From contig CAMCMD010000006.1 in assembly GCA_945875975.1 (NCBI GenBank), positions 1 to 64,000 on the forward strand: 64,000 nt of DNA. The letters are read 5' to 3'. Source of the stretch: Rickettsia typhi. Lineage in GTDB: Bacteria > Pseudomonadota > Alphaproteobacteria > Rickettsiales > Rickettsiaceae. Below the pieces are notes generated by a model. That model searched no databases. It saw only the letters and a program-made list of their open reading frames with translations, and was not told the origin of the DNA. The translations under genes and the position numbers were made by a program. Shown in pieces: positions 37,748-47,203 of this stretch (positions are counted from its first letter, which is position 1; every line of letters starts with the position of its first letter).

Positions 37748-38503
37748 TTAAGATTTAAAACCATAATGAATAGCAGCAACTCCAAATGTTAGGTTTTTGT
37801 AATTTATGTCAGAAAAACCCGCACTCTGGATCATGGTTTTAAAATCCTCCTGATCTGGAAATACACTAATGCTTTCAGCTAAATATTTATAAGCTCCTTG
37901 ATTCTTAGCAACAAAATTTCCAATTCTCGGAATCAGATTAAATGAATATAAATCATATAAAGGGCGTATCATGTCATTTTGAACTTTAGAAAATTCTAGA
38001 CAAAGAAATTTTCCCATTGGTTTTAGTACTCTATAAGCTTCTTCCAGAGTTTTTTCAATCGATAGCATGTTTCTAATACCAAACGCAATTGTGTAATAAT
38101 CAAAGCTATTATCTTGGAAAGGAAGTTTTTCAGCATCGCCTACGACTAAATCAAATTTTTTTAAAATATTTGAATCTATAGCTTTGTCTTGGCAGACCCT
38201 AAGCATCTCTCGATTTATATCACAAACTGTAATATGTGGATCCTTGTTTTGTTTTTTTGCATTAGCTTTAATACGAAACGCAATATCTCCAGTGCCGCCA
38301 GCAACATCCAATATATTACTATTTAAATTCGGGACCATACTACAGAATTCATCCTTCCATAGACGATGTACGCCAAAACTCATTAAGTCATTCATAATAT
38401 CATATTTATTAGCTACATCAGAAAATACTTCATCAACCAAGAATCTTTTTTGATTTGATGTTACTTTCTCAAAGCCAAAATTTTTATCATCTTTCTCATC
38501 CAT
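37748..38503 (-). CDS. ubiE: Ubiquinone/menaquinone C-methyltransferase
   Basis: 251 residues. The SAM-binding motif is ILDVAGGTGDIAF, with the UbiE signatures YDIMNDLMSFGVHRLWK and FGIRNM. It is first in the ubiE-ubiB pair and divergent from mutM over 80 bases. Confidence 0.97.
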   Translation of the reverse strand: MDEKDDKNFGFEKVTSNQKRFLVDEVFSDVANKYDIMNDLMSFGVHRLWKDEFCSMVPNLNSNILDVAGGTGDIAFRIKANAKKQNKDPHITVCDINREMLRVCQDKAIDSNILKKFDLVVGDAEKLPFQDNSFDYYTIAFGIRNMLSIEKTLEEAYRVLKPMGKFLCLEFSKVQNDMIRPLYDLYSFNLIPRIGNFVAKNQGAYKYLAESISVFPDQEDFKTMIQSAGFSDINYKNLTFGVAAIHYGFKS

Positions 38504-38583
38504 AAGCTTGACCTATATTTTATACCGATATATTTTGTAAACTAACATCATTAAAATATTATATCAACGAATTAGCTTTGAAA

Positions 38584-39420
38584 ATGCCAGAATTAGCCGA
38601 AGTAGAAACATTAAAGCGATATTTAGCTTCTCATATAATAGGTGATAAAATAACGAATTATAATCAGAGAAGAAATAGGCTTCGGTATGAGCTAACAGAG
38701 GATTTATTCAACTACCTTATAAACACAACAATTATAGATCTAACTCGAAGAGCTAAGTATTTGAATATCTATCTTGATAATGACTATGTCTTGACCTTTC
38801 ACCTTGGAATGAGTGGAAGAATAACTATCCAACAGGAGAATTATCACTTGCAAAAACATGATCATGTAATTATTGAATTTCAGAGCGGTAAGCAGCTAGT
38901 GTTTAATGATGCCAGAAGATTTGGTATGGTTTATATTAGTCCCAGTAACGAAGTAAGTAATCAACATTATTTTAAAGCGCTGGGAGTTGAGCCTCTGGAA
39001 GAAAAGTTTGACACAGAATATCTTCTTAAAAAGCTACTTAATAAAAAAATAGCGGTAAAACTAGCTATCATGGATAACAAAATTGTTGTCGGAGTAGGTA
39101 ATATATATGCAGCAGAAAGTCTATTTAGAGCGCAAATTAATCCTCTAAAACCTTCAAATACTTTAACGAAGGAAGAGGTTTGTAGTATAGTTAGATCTAT
39201 AAAGCAAGTGCTAGAGAAAGCAATCCAAGCTGGAGGCACTACTTTAAGAGACTTTGTGGGCGCAGATGGTAAGCCAGGATATTTCAAGCAAGAATTAAAT
39301 GTTTATGGAAGACAAGGTTTGTCATGTTATATTTGCCAGCATAAGATAGAAAAGATGAAGCAGTCTGGAAGGTCCACGTTTTTTTGCCCGCATTGTCAAA
39401 CTGATTGCCAAAATGAGTAA
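38584..39420 (+). CDS. mutM: Formamidopyrimidine-DNA glycosylase
   Basis: 278 residues. Start ATG 38584 is chosen because the catalytic residue is the Pro after Met (MPELAEVET); a TTG two codons earlier is disfavoured. HLGMSGR, the ARRFG segment, the helix-two-turn-helix GVGNIYAAE and a C-terminal zinc finger (CYICQHKI...CPHCQ) are present. It removes 8-oxoG and is followed 3 bases later by the second ExoIII gene, which would process its product. Confidence 0.97.
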   Translation: MPELAEVETLKRYLASHIIGDKITNYNQRRNRLRYELTEDLFNYLINTTIIDLTRRAKYLNIYLDNDYVLTFHLGMSGRITIQQENYHLQKHDHVIIEFQSGKQLVFNDARRFGMVYISPSNEVSNQHYFKALGVEPLEEKFDTEYLLKKLLNKKIAVKLAIMDNKIVVGVGNIYAAESLFRAQINPLKPSNTLTKEEVCSIVRSIKQVLEKAIQAGGTTLRDFVGADGKPGYFKQELNVYGRQGLSCYICQHKIEKMKQSGRSTFFCPHCQTDCQNE

Positions 39421-39423
39421 ATT

Positions 39424-40212
39424 ATGAGCTTAAAAATCGCGACTTGGAATATTAATTCAATTAGGATGAGGCTACAACATTTGCTTGAATTTATTGAATC
39501 AAATGAGCCAGACATTATTTGCCTGCAAGAGCTTAAGTGTGAAACGGATAAATTTCCCACTGAAGAATTAAGTCATCTACCCTATAATTTCTATATAAAT
39601 GGACAAAAATCCTATAATGGTGTAGCAATTTTGTCTAAAATTCCGGCAGATGAAGTTAAAAACAATTTTGATGAAAACCCCATTTTTGATCAAGCTCGTT
39701 TTATTGAATGTTCTTTCGGTACTTCTATTGGGTATATTAGAGTAATTTCTCTATATGCACCAAACGGGGGAGAGGTTGGTAGTGATAAGTTCGTTAATAA
39801 GCTAGAATTTTATGATGCGTTTACAAATTATATTAATTCAAAAAAGTGCTTAGAAGAACAATTATTCATCGGTTCTGATTTTAATATCGCTCCTTATGAT
39901 ATTGATGTGTTCAACGTAGTCAAACTTCAAAACTCAACTTGTTTTACCTATAAGGAGCAAGAAAAATTAAGAACAATATTAAACTCAGGATTTGTTGATA
40001 ATTTTCGGATATTGCACCCCACTAAAAACGAATTTTCCTGGTGGGATTATCGAGCTGGGGCATTTGAACAAAACATGGGAATGCGTATTGACTCTATAAT
40101 TTCTACAAGCAATGCGGTTGCTAACTTAGTTTCGTGTAAGATTGACTATCATAGCCGAACAAAAGATAAACCATCTGATCATGCCCCTGTAATAGCCGAG
40201 TATAAAAGCTGA
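39424..40212 (+). CDS. Exodeoxyribonuclease III, second copy
   Basis: 262 residues. Active-site motifs: TWNINSIR, CLQELK, SDFNIAP, MRIDSII and SDHAP. The usual GDFN glycine-aspartate reads GSDFN. It overlaps nothing but follows mutM immediately, so the pair forms a base-excision module. It is clearly paralogous to the gene at 35560, not a recent duplicate. Confidence 0.94.
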   Translation: MSLKIATWNINSIRMRLQHLLEFIESNEPDIICLQELKCETDKFPTEELSHLPYNFYINGQKSYNGVAILSKIPADEVKNNFDENPIFDQARFIECSFGTSIGYIRVISLYAPNGGEVGSDKFVNKLEFYDAFTNYINSKKCLEEQLFIGSDFNIAPYDIDVFNVVKLQNSTCFTYKEQEKLRTILNSGFVDNFRILHPTKNEFSWWDYRAGAFEQNMGMRIDSIISTSNAVANLVSCKIDYHSRTKDKPSDHAPVIAEYKS

Positions 40213-40246
40213 TTAAATATATTTTTTACACTAAATATTTACAAAA

Positions 40247-41590
40247 ATGAGCTCAGTCTATCATATTCTTAATCAAGTTCCGGCAATAGATAAGGTGAAT
40301 ATTCAGAGCGAATATGAACATCTAGTGCAAGAATTAATTCGCTCTGGTAGACTTAGAATAGATACAGACTATTACTGTAATTTTGTTCGTTTTACGGATA
40401 GCAATTCTGCCATTAATATAATATTAAGCTACGAAGAATTAACGCACGAGCTCTTAGGCAACACTAAAAATAACATCCGTAATCTTTATAAACACAGTAA
40501 TAAACTAATTGATGATACAAAAATTATTTCCATAATAAACGATCTAAACAAAAAAGCTAAAAAATTGCTTTTGGTAAGTGACGAGTTGAAAACGCAATTA
40601 GCCAGAGTCTTTGTTCAATCCGCTCATCCAATTGTAATAAAATGGCTGTTACGAGACAATGTTGAGGTATTTATTACTTATTCGCATAATATAGGTGATG
40701 TAATGGATATAGCTTCCTGGAAAAGATCAGGAACTAATAGTGGTATGCAGAGCACTGATGGAAAAAATGCTTGTATCTATGTCTCTTGCGGAGGCGATCC
40801 CTTTGCCCAAAACAGTGAATCACATCCTACTCAAGGAAATGGCTGGGCTGCTTTAGCTAGATTACAAATTATTGCTGCGCAGGAATTGGGTCATTTTGCC
40901 GATATTAAAAGAGATGATTATGGTCGCCAAATTACACGGCACTCTTGCAATTTTGCCTGTACAAAGGCTACTCCCCACGTAAGCCTTGCTAGAAAAAGAG
41001 ATATAGAAAGGAGCTCTAGTTTAAAAGACCTCCTAACTAACTCGGGAATGGATAAGCTAATAAATATTGAAACAAAACTTAAGTTTTATAATCAACAAAA
41101 ATTATCAGGGCTTAGAGTATTTTGGCTTAGATTGATTGCTAAATATTATAGTTATAAACTAGTCAATTTTGCAATAAAACGTAATTTTCTTTTTATAAAA
41201 CGCTTTTATGATAGAGAAAGATACGTTGGATTAATGCTTTCAGCAATGATTGAAGATATGCTTTCTAATTTATCACCAATTGCTGACGTATATAAAAGAG
41301 ATAATCCTGAAGCAGAAGAAGCTATAAGCTGTGCTGAAGCTTTGGCTAGAGTTCCTCAACAAGTAATGAAATGGGGTCATCTTACCACTAGAGCTACTAT
41401 GCATGATCTGTATCACGTATATTACAGCGAAGTAATACCTTCATTGATTAAAAGCTATAACACTGTCACCGCTACCGAATATAAGAGAAATTATTCGCAT
41501 CAAAAAAATATATTTAGAAACATTTTATCCAAATTGGGTTTTATACAAAATAAAACTTCAGTTCAATTTACTGAAGTTAGAGATATTTAG
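40247..41590 (+). CDS. Conserved unknown protein with degenerate zincin-like motif
   Basis: 447 residues. No confident family assignment from memory, though it resembles an uncharacterised rickettsial protein family. Around residue 211 the sequence AAQELGHFADIKRD looks like a metalloprotease helix but has Gln where the first His of HExxH should be; nearby are RDDYGRQITRHSC and a Cys pair. The protein is soluble and mostly helical, with a basic stretch near residues 285-325. It follows xthA2 by 34 bases. Confidence 0.75.
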   Translation: MSSVYHILNQVPAIDKVNIQSEYEHLVQELIRSGRLRIDTDYYCNFVRFTDSNSAINIILSYEELTHELLGNTKNNIRNLYKHSNKLIDDTKIISIINDLNKKAKKLLLVSDELKTQLARVFVQSAHPIVIKWLLRDNVEVFITYSHNIGDVMDIASWKRSGTNSGMQSTDGKNACIYVSCGGDPFAQNSESHPTQGNGWAALARLQIIAAQELGHFADIKRDDYGRQITRHSCNFACTKATPHVSLARKRDIERSSSLKDLLTNSGMDKLINIETKLKFYNQQKLSGLRVFWLRLIAKYYSYKLVNFAIKRNFLFIKRFYDRERYVGLMLSAMIEDMLSNLSPIADVYKRDNPEAEEAISCAEALARVPQQVMKWGHLTTRATMHDLYHVYYSEVIPSLIKSYNTVTATEYKRNYSHQKNIFRNILSKLGFIQNKTSVQFTEVRDI

Positions 41591-41714
41591 TCATTTTGAT
41601 CTTTGGAGTGTTTAATTTTAGACTTATTATAAGAATGTTTGACTTTAATCTATAAAGAAGGTATTTTTCGGTGTTAGTGACTTGTCTAAAAAAAATATAA
41701 AGATAAATTTGAGC

Positions 41715-42248
41715 ATGAGTAAGAAGCAACAACACCCTTTAATGCCTAAAGCAACTGCAGTTTGGTTAGTGGAAAATACCTCGCTAACTTTTAAACAAAT
41801 TGCAGATTTTTGTGGTGTTCATGAACTAGAAGTAAAGGGGATTGCCGATGGTGAGGTTGCTATTGGAATTATGGGCGTGGATCCGGTAACGACAGGTCAG
41901 CTAGATAAACATGAACTCGAGCGTTGTACGCACGATCCAAAAGCTATAATCAAACTCAAAGCTAGCGTTGCTTATGATTCGACTAAAAGTTCAAAAAAGA
42001 CTGCTAAATATACGCCAATAGCGAGAAGACAAGATAAGCCAGATGCCATATATTGGCTCTTGAAGAATCATCCTGAGGTAAGGGATTCTGATATAATAAA
42101 GTTGATAGGCACAACAAAATCAACCGTTGCAGCGCTTAGAGATCGTACTCATTGGAATATGGCTAACATTCGTCAACGTGATCCAGTATTACTTGGCATA
42201 TGTAGTCAAATCGATCTTGATAGAGTTGTTGAGAAAACGAAGCTGTAA
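41715..42248 (+). CDS. DUF1013 / TrcR-type cell-cycle regulator
   Basis: About 177 residues from ATG 41715; a TTG at 41682 gives 11 more codons. The DUF1013 signature is strong: LMPKATAVWLVENTSLTFKQIADFCG, a helix-turn-helix, then VKGIADGEVAIGIMGVDP, and a second helix-turn-helix in KLIGTTKSTVAALRDRTHWN. This family is an alphaproteobacterial transcription factor linked to CtrA-era cell-cycle control in Caulobacter relatives. Confidence 0.92.
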   Translation: MSKKQQHPLMPKATAVWLVENTSLTFKQIADFCGVHELEVKGIADGEVAIGIMGVDPVTTGQLDKHELERCTHDPKAIIKLKASVAYDSTKSSKKTAKYTPIARRQDKPDAIYWLLKNHPEVRDSDIIKLIGTTKSTVAALRDRTHWNMANIRQRDPVLLGICSQIDLDRVVEKTKL

Positions 42249-42346
42249 AATATAGCTTCAGATAATACGAAATAACTTTTTACCATCCTCTTCATTGTGT
42301 TAGCATAATCATAGGTATCACTTAACTTAAATATAAGGAGATAGTT

Positions 42347-43003
42347 ATGAAAGAGCAATTTAATGCAATTCAATCATCTGTAATGGATACAGCCTCAAAG
42401 GAAATGGCTAAGATCGGACAAAATCTGATTGGAGGTTTAGAAGGGTTTGGACTGACCCCAACTCAGAAAAGGGCTGTAGCAGTTCAAATTGAAGAAGCTG
42501 TTGATGGGGTAGAGCAGCTTGTTGGTGGCAAAGCAAAAGAAGTATTTGCTTTAATTAAGGACGGAATCGATAAAAAGCTGGATGAAATTGATATTATTCC
42601 AAAAGAGTTGAGAAAGCAAATTGGTAATATGTGCAAAAGCTCGGTTGATCAATTAGGTAAATTGGTAAATGATGCCATGGCCCAGGCGAGCAAGTCAGGG
42701 AAGGAAGTTTCTGGTGCGATTCTTGACCAAGGGTTAAAGGCTCTTAAAAGTACATTTGATATCATCGGGGCTTGGCTTAAAGGAGAAAAGACGACAGAGC
42801 AGGCTATGACAGGAATAAAAGGCGCTTGGAAAGAAGCTGGTAAAGAAGTGTCCAAATCTTTTAGTGAGGCTAAAAAATCTTTTGTTGACAAAATAGGCGG
42901 CAAAAAGGTGAATTCAAAAGAAAAAGCTCCTGTTGCAAAAGAAAAAACTCATACTGATAGAGTTGCCAAGAAGCAAGACGTTACAGCTTCTAGGGATAGA
43001 TAA
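42347..43003 (+). CDS. Helical protein with Lys-rich tail, unknown
   Basis: 218 residues with a strong ribosome site (AAGGAGATAG, then ATG). No family recognised. It is helical with amphipathic segments (GLTPTQKRAVAVQIEEAVDGVEQLV) and the last 50 residues are Lys-rich and disordered. No signal or membrane segment. The terminal TAA sits at the edge of a dispersed repeat copy. A host-directed or nucleoid-associated protein are both possible. Confidence 0.65.
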   Translation: MKEQFNAIQSSVMDTASKEMAKIGQNLIGGLEGFGLTPTQKRAVAVQIEEAVDGVEQLVGGKAKEVFALIKDGIDKKLDEIDIIPKELRKQIGNMCKSSVDQLGKLVNDAMAQASKSGKEVSGAILDQGLKALKSTFDIIGAWLKGEKTTEQAMTGIKGAWKEAGKEVSKSFSEAKKSFVDKIGGKKVNSKEKAPVAKEKTHTDRVAKKQDVTASRDR

Positions 43004-43050
43004 TAGGCTTCGTATCCTCGTGTCTAGCAATCAATTCATCTGAATTAACT
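43000..43050. repeat. Dispersed intergenic repeat, copy C
   Basis: ATAATAGGCTTCGTATCCTCG, then AATTCATCTGAATTAACT (with the palindrome AATTCA/TGAATT). Matches the middle and end of the copy at 55331-55406. Its first bases overlap the stop codon of the preceding gene. Confidence 0.65.
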
Positions 43051-43103
43051 ATAGTAGGTAATTCATGTGTTAAAAGTTGTATGAGTCTCCTCTGGAAAGG
43101 GAT

Positions 43104-43245
43104 TAGAGTTCTTTCCAAACTTGCTAATGAAGAGCAAGTGCTAGGAGTCTACGGAGCGACCGCAGCGTACACAAGGTATGTGAGGATCTGAGCACCGGAA
43201 TGATAACGCAATTGCCTTCAGTAGTAGAGTTTCGAAAGAACTCTA
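43104..43245. repeat. 142-base element bounded by 12-bp inverted repeats
   Basis: TAGAGTTCTTTC (43104-43115) is mirrored exactly by GAAAGAACTCTA (43234-43245). Inside are a small CTTGC/GCAAG hairpin and a GC-richer core with GAGCGACCGCA. No coding. It occupies most of the 339-base gap between the helical protein and dut; the remainder shows nothing. It resembles a miniature mobile or palindromic element. Confidence 0.6.
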
Positions 43246-43342
43246 TTGTTATTCCTAGATAGGCCACGTCTCATGAGGGCAAAAGGAAATTCATGGCTCA
43301 AATCCTAGGTTTATAAAAAACTTTTGGCTGATAACAAGAAAT

Positions 43343-43786
43343 CTAATGCCCAGTGGAACCAAAACCACTAGCGCCTCTTGTGGTTTCATCTAAGGAGTTA
43401 GCTTCTTCCAAAATCACATGTTCATATTTAGCAATCACCATTTGAGCAATACGCATACCTCGCGTTATAGTAAAATCGATTTGTCCGTGATTGATAAGTA
43501 TAACTTTTAGTTCCCCACGATAATCTGCATCTATTGTGCCAGGAGTGTTAAGCACTGTAATGCCATTTTTTGCAGCTAGGCCAGAACGTGGTCTTATTTG
43601 AGCTTCGGTGCCATCGGGTAAGCCTAGTGCAATACCTGTTGGTATTATTTGCACTTCACCTGCTTTGATGACTAAATCTCCTTCTATAGCGGCGGCAAGA
43701 TCCATCCCAGCACTTTGGGCTGTTGCATAATGTGGTAGAGGCAAGTCCTTTGCGTGGTCCAGTTTGATAATAGATACTTTTGTCAT
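43343..43786 (-). CDS. dut: dUTP diphosphatase
   Basis: 147 residues. The five trimeric dUTPase motifs are visible: [39 protein letters not shown] and the C-terminal [11 protein letters not shown]. It keeps dUTP out of DNA. Single gene facing tRNA-Asp. Confidence 0.97.
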   Translation of the reverse strand: MTKVSIIKLDHAKDLPLPHYATAQSAGMDLAAAIEGDLVIKAGEVQIIPTGIALGLPDGTEAQIRPRSGLAAKNGITVLNTPGTIDADYRGELKVILINHGQIDFTITRGMRIAQMVIAKYEHVILEEANSLDETTRGASGFGSTGH

Positions 43787-43885
43787 TATGATGGTTATAT
43801 TTTGTTAGAAAATTAACTAGAGATTTGTACACGTTTGCACAATGGAGTAGACGGCTCAAATTTTTAGTGATCTAGAGCAAGGCTA

Positions 43886-43962
43886 TGGCGGGAGTGACGG
43901 GACTCGAACCCGCGACCCTCTGCGTGACAGGCAGATACTCTAACCATCTGAGCTACACCCCC
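43886..43962 (-). tRNA. tRNA-Asp (GTC)
   Basis: 77 bases on the minus strand including CCA. Acceptor GGGGGTG pairs with CACTCCC (one G-T pair); anticodon loop CTGTCAC carries GTC; the T arm has GGGTTCGAGTCCC. This tRNA normally receives queuosine at the first anticodon base. Confidence 0.98.
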
Positions 43963-44132
43963 TTAGCCTTATCGATTGGTAATATATATCAGATTATAAA
44001 GACCCGCAAGCAATAATTCATATTTAGTTACTATGAATTATTTGTATACCGTGATCTTGAACAGATTGCAGTAACAGATACAGGATGAGTGGAGTTTGGT
44101 CCTATATGCTTTATTGGTTTACCACGAATGAC

Positions 44133-47100
44133 TTATTTTGTTACTTGTGTAAAAGGTGACTGTTCTCCAATCTTAAACCATGTGCAATATAGAGCTGGTA
44201 AGAATAGTAACGTAAGTATTGTTGCGACAGCAAGGCCTCCCATGATTGCATAAGCCATTGGCCCCCAAAATACTGTTGGAGCAATAGGAATCATGCCTAG
44301 AATCGCAGCAGCAGCAGTCAAAATTACTGGACGAAAACGATGGGTTGTTGCAGTTAATACGGCGTTCCAAGGGGATAAACCATGTGCAATTTCAGTCTCA
44401 ATCTGGTCTATAATAATAACTGAATTACGTACAATCATACCAATCAAGGCAATAATGCCTAAAATAGCAACGAAGCCTAGTGGTTTGTTGGCAATCAGCA
44501 ATATAGCGACTACTCCTATTAAGCCCAATGGGACTACGCTTAGTACAAGAATAACACGTTGCACACTCTGCAATTGCATCATTAAAATAGTTACCATAAT
44601 TGTCAACATTAAGGGGACCACCGCTGCAACTGAAGCTTGGGATTTAGCGCTTTCTTCGGTTGAACCGCCAGTTTTAATTTGGTATCCCTCTGGTAATTGA
44701 GCGTTAAGTTCTGAGATTTGAAGAGCTAGTTTTTTTACAATGGTTGCCGGTAAGACCGTAGCAGAAGCGTCAGCTTGTACAGTAATAGTTGGCAGCCGAT
44801 CCCTTCGCCAGATCAAAGGATATTCCTGTTCATATTCAATGGAGGCAATTTGTAGTAATGGAACTTTTTTTCCGCTTGGAGTAGAAATTTGCAATGTACT
44901 TAAAGAATCAAGAGAGACTCGTTGCTCTGCTTCGGCTCTGATTATTACATCTATTAAATAAGTGCTATCGCGTACCTGAGTGATTTTCATTCCTGAGACC
45001 ACGGCGTTTAATGCACTAGCCAAATCTTCCGAACTTAAGCCAAGAAGCTTTGCTTCATTTTGATTAACTTCAATTCGCAGTACTCGTGCTGGTTCAATCC
45101 AATCAAAATTAACATCCTGGACTTGTGAGTCTGAACCTAGAATTTGAGCCACTTTGTAAGCTATATCTCTAACTTGTTCTAAATTATGGCCACTTACCCG
45201 ATACTGTAATGGCCATCCAACTGGAGGCCCCATTTCAAGTGGCATGATTCGGCTGTTTATAGTTGAAAAATTCTCTTTAAATTCTTTTTGCAAATAAGTT
45301 CTTACTCTTTCCCTTGCTTCTATGTCTTTGGTCACAATTACAGTTTGAGTAAATGACGGATTTGCTTGAGCTCCTTCTAGTGGAAGATAAAAACGAATAG
45401 CTCCCCTCCCTATATAAGAGCTCCAACGTACAATATCAAGATTTTTTTCTAGCAGTTGTTCTAGTTTTGTCACTTCACTAGACGTAGCAAATATAGACGA
45501 ATTTTGCGGTAACTGCATATTGACTAAAAGCTCTGGACGATCAGATGATGGAAAAAATTGCTGAGGAACAAATTTCATCCCAGCAATTGATAACATAAAT
45601 AACATTATAGTAATACAAATGGTGGTTTTAGGAGCACGCATACAGATAAGTAGGGTAGCACGGAATAGTTGCAATAATTTGCTTTCCTGTTGGTGATGTT
45701 GTTCCAGTTTATCTGGCAAAAAAGCTAGACCAAGTATAGGAGTAAATATTACTGCAACAAACCAGGAAGCAATTAAGGCAATAGCAATTACTGCAAATAA
45801 GGAAAATACATACTCACCCGCAGAACTACGAGCAAATCCAATTGGAATAAATGCTACTACCGTAACTAGGGTGCCAGTAAGCATAGGAAAAGCGGTTGAG
45901 GTGTAAGCGAAAGTAGCGGCGCGAACTTTCTCCCACCCAGTCTCCAGTTTGGTAATCATCATTTCAACGGTAATCATTGCATCATCAACGAGTAATCCAA
46001 GGGCAATAATTAGAGCTCCCAAGGAAATTCTTTGGAGATCAATATGAAAAAATTCCATGGCTAAGAAAACTATGGTTAATACTAGTGGAATAGAGCATGC
46101 AACCACTGCCCCTGCTCGTAAGCCAAGACTTAAAAAGCTGACAAAAAGGACAATAGCAAAAGCTTCTTGTAATGATTTAGTAAACTCGGCGATATTTTCT
46201 TCTACTACCGCGGGCTGGTTGGCAACTAATTGATATTCGATACCAACTGGTAAATCTGTACCAATTCTTTGCATAGCCTCTTCAACATGTTTACCTAGTG
46301 CCAATATATCTCCACCTGGAGTCATAGAAATGGCAAGGCCTATGGCTTGTTTTCCATTAAATTTAAAAAGAGATTGCGGTGGGTCAATATAGTCTCGTTT
46401 AACTGTGACAATATCATTTAGTGGAAATAGTTTGCCGTTTATATTCATGTTTACATTACGTAAGTCTTCTTCTGATTCGAATCCTCCAGATACTCTCAAT
46501 AATACTGTTTCATTTTCGGTTTGTACTACACCTGCTGGTCTTACAGAATTTGTTGTTTGCAACATTTTAATAAATTCTGAAGGTTTTATTCCTAACCCTG
46601 CAAGTCTTCTAGTAGAAAATTCGATGTAAATTTTTTCATCTTGGTTTCCTAAGATTTCTATCTTAGAGACATCTGGTATTTGTAAGAGCTTAGAACGTGT
46701 AGCCTCTATATAATCTATTAGCTCACGTCCTGAAAAACCATCGGCAGTGAAAGCGTAAATGATGCCGTACGTATCCCCAAACTCATCATTAAAAAACGGC
46801 CCAATAGTTCCTTGTGGTAAGGTAGTGACAATATCTCCAATTTTTTTACGAACCTGATACCAGCTATTTTGCACTTCTGAGGCTGGAGTGGTGCCAGCTA
46901 AATTAATAAAAATGGTTGACGATCCTGGCGTAGTAAAGCTACGTACATAACCTATATTAGGAGTTTCTTGCAGTTTTTTCTCTATACGCTCGGTGACTTG
47001 ATTCATGGTCTCGTCAATAGTGGCTCCCGGCCATTTTGTCTGGATCAGCATGGTTTTAATTGAAAAAACAGGATCTTCATTTCTGCCAAGACGCATATAG

Positions 47101-47195
47101 GATAAGCTGCCCACTAGTACTAACATAGCCATTAGGTACCATACTAGTTCCCGATGATTGATTGCCCATAGCGAGAGATTAAACCGTTCTTTCAT
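44133..47195 (-). CDS. RND efflux pump inner-membrane subunit
   Basis: 1020 residues, twelve membrane helices and two large periplasmic loops. The proton-relay aspartates lie in GLLVDDAMITVE; GMIVRNSVIIID matches helix 10. Sequence style (LGRNEDPVFSIK, WPGATIDETM) points to the AcrB/MexB-like or heavy-metal-free hydrophobe pumps. Its adaptor ends 8 bases upstream on the same strand. No outer-membrane channel gene in the window, so a TolC must come from elsewhere. Confidence 0.95.
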   Translation of the reverse strand: MKERFNLSLWAINHRELVWYLMAMLVLVGSLSYMRLGRNEDPVFSIKTMLIQTKWPGATIDETMNQVTERIEKKLQETPNIGYVRSFTTPGSSTIFINLAGTTPASEVQNSWYQVRKKIGDIVTTLPQGTIGPFFNDEFGDTYGIIYAFTADGFSGRELIDYIEATRSKLLQIPDVSKIEILGNQDEKIYIEFSTRRLAGLGIKPSEFIKMLQTTNSVRPAGVVQTENETVLLRVSGGFESEEDLRNVNMNINGKLFPLNDIVTVKRDYIDPPQSLFKFNGKQAIGLAISMTPGGDILALGKHVEEAMQRIGTDLPVGIEYQLVANQPAVVEENIAEFTKSLQEAFAIVLFVSFLSLGLRAGAVVACSIPLVLTIVFLAMEFFHIDLQRISLGALIIALGLLVDDAMITVEMMITKLETGWEKVRAATFAYTSTAFPMLTGTLVTVVAFIPIGFARSSAGEYVFSLFAVIAIALIASWFVAVIFTPILGLAFLPDKLEQHHQQESKLLQLFRATLLICMRAPKTTICITIMLFMLSIAGMKFVPQQFFPSSDRPELLVNMQLPQNSSIFATSSEVTKLEQLLEKNLDIVRWSSYIGRGAIRFYLPLEGAQANPSFTQTVIVTKDIEARERVRTYLQKEFKENFSTINSRIMPLEMGPPVGWPLQYRVSGHNLEQVRDIAYKVAQILGSDSQVQDVNFDWIEPARVLRIEVNQNEAKLLGLSSEDLASALNAVVSGMKITQVRDSTYLIDVIIRAEAEQRVSLDSLSTLQISTPSGKKVPLLQIASIEYEQEYPLIWRRDRLPTITVQADASATVLPATIVKKLALQISELNAQLPEGYQIKTGGSTEESAKSQASVAAVVPLMLTIMVTILMMQLQSVQRVILVLSVVPLGLIGVVAILLIANKPLGFVAILGIIALIGMIVRNSVIIIDQIETEIAHGLSPWNAVLTATTHRFRPVILTAAAAILGMIPIAPTVFWGPMAYAIMGGLAVATILTLLFLPALYCTWFKIGEQSPFTQVTK

Positions 47196-47203
47196 TAGTT
47201 AAC

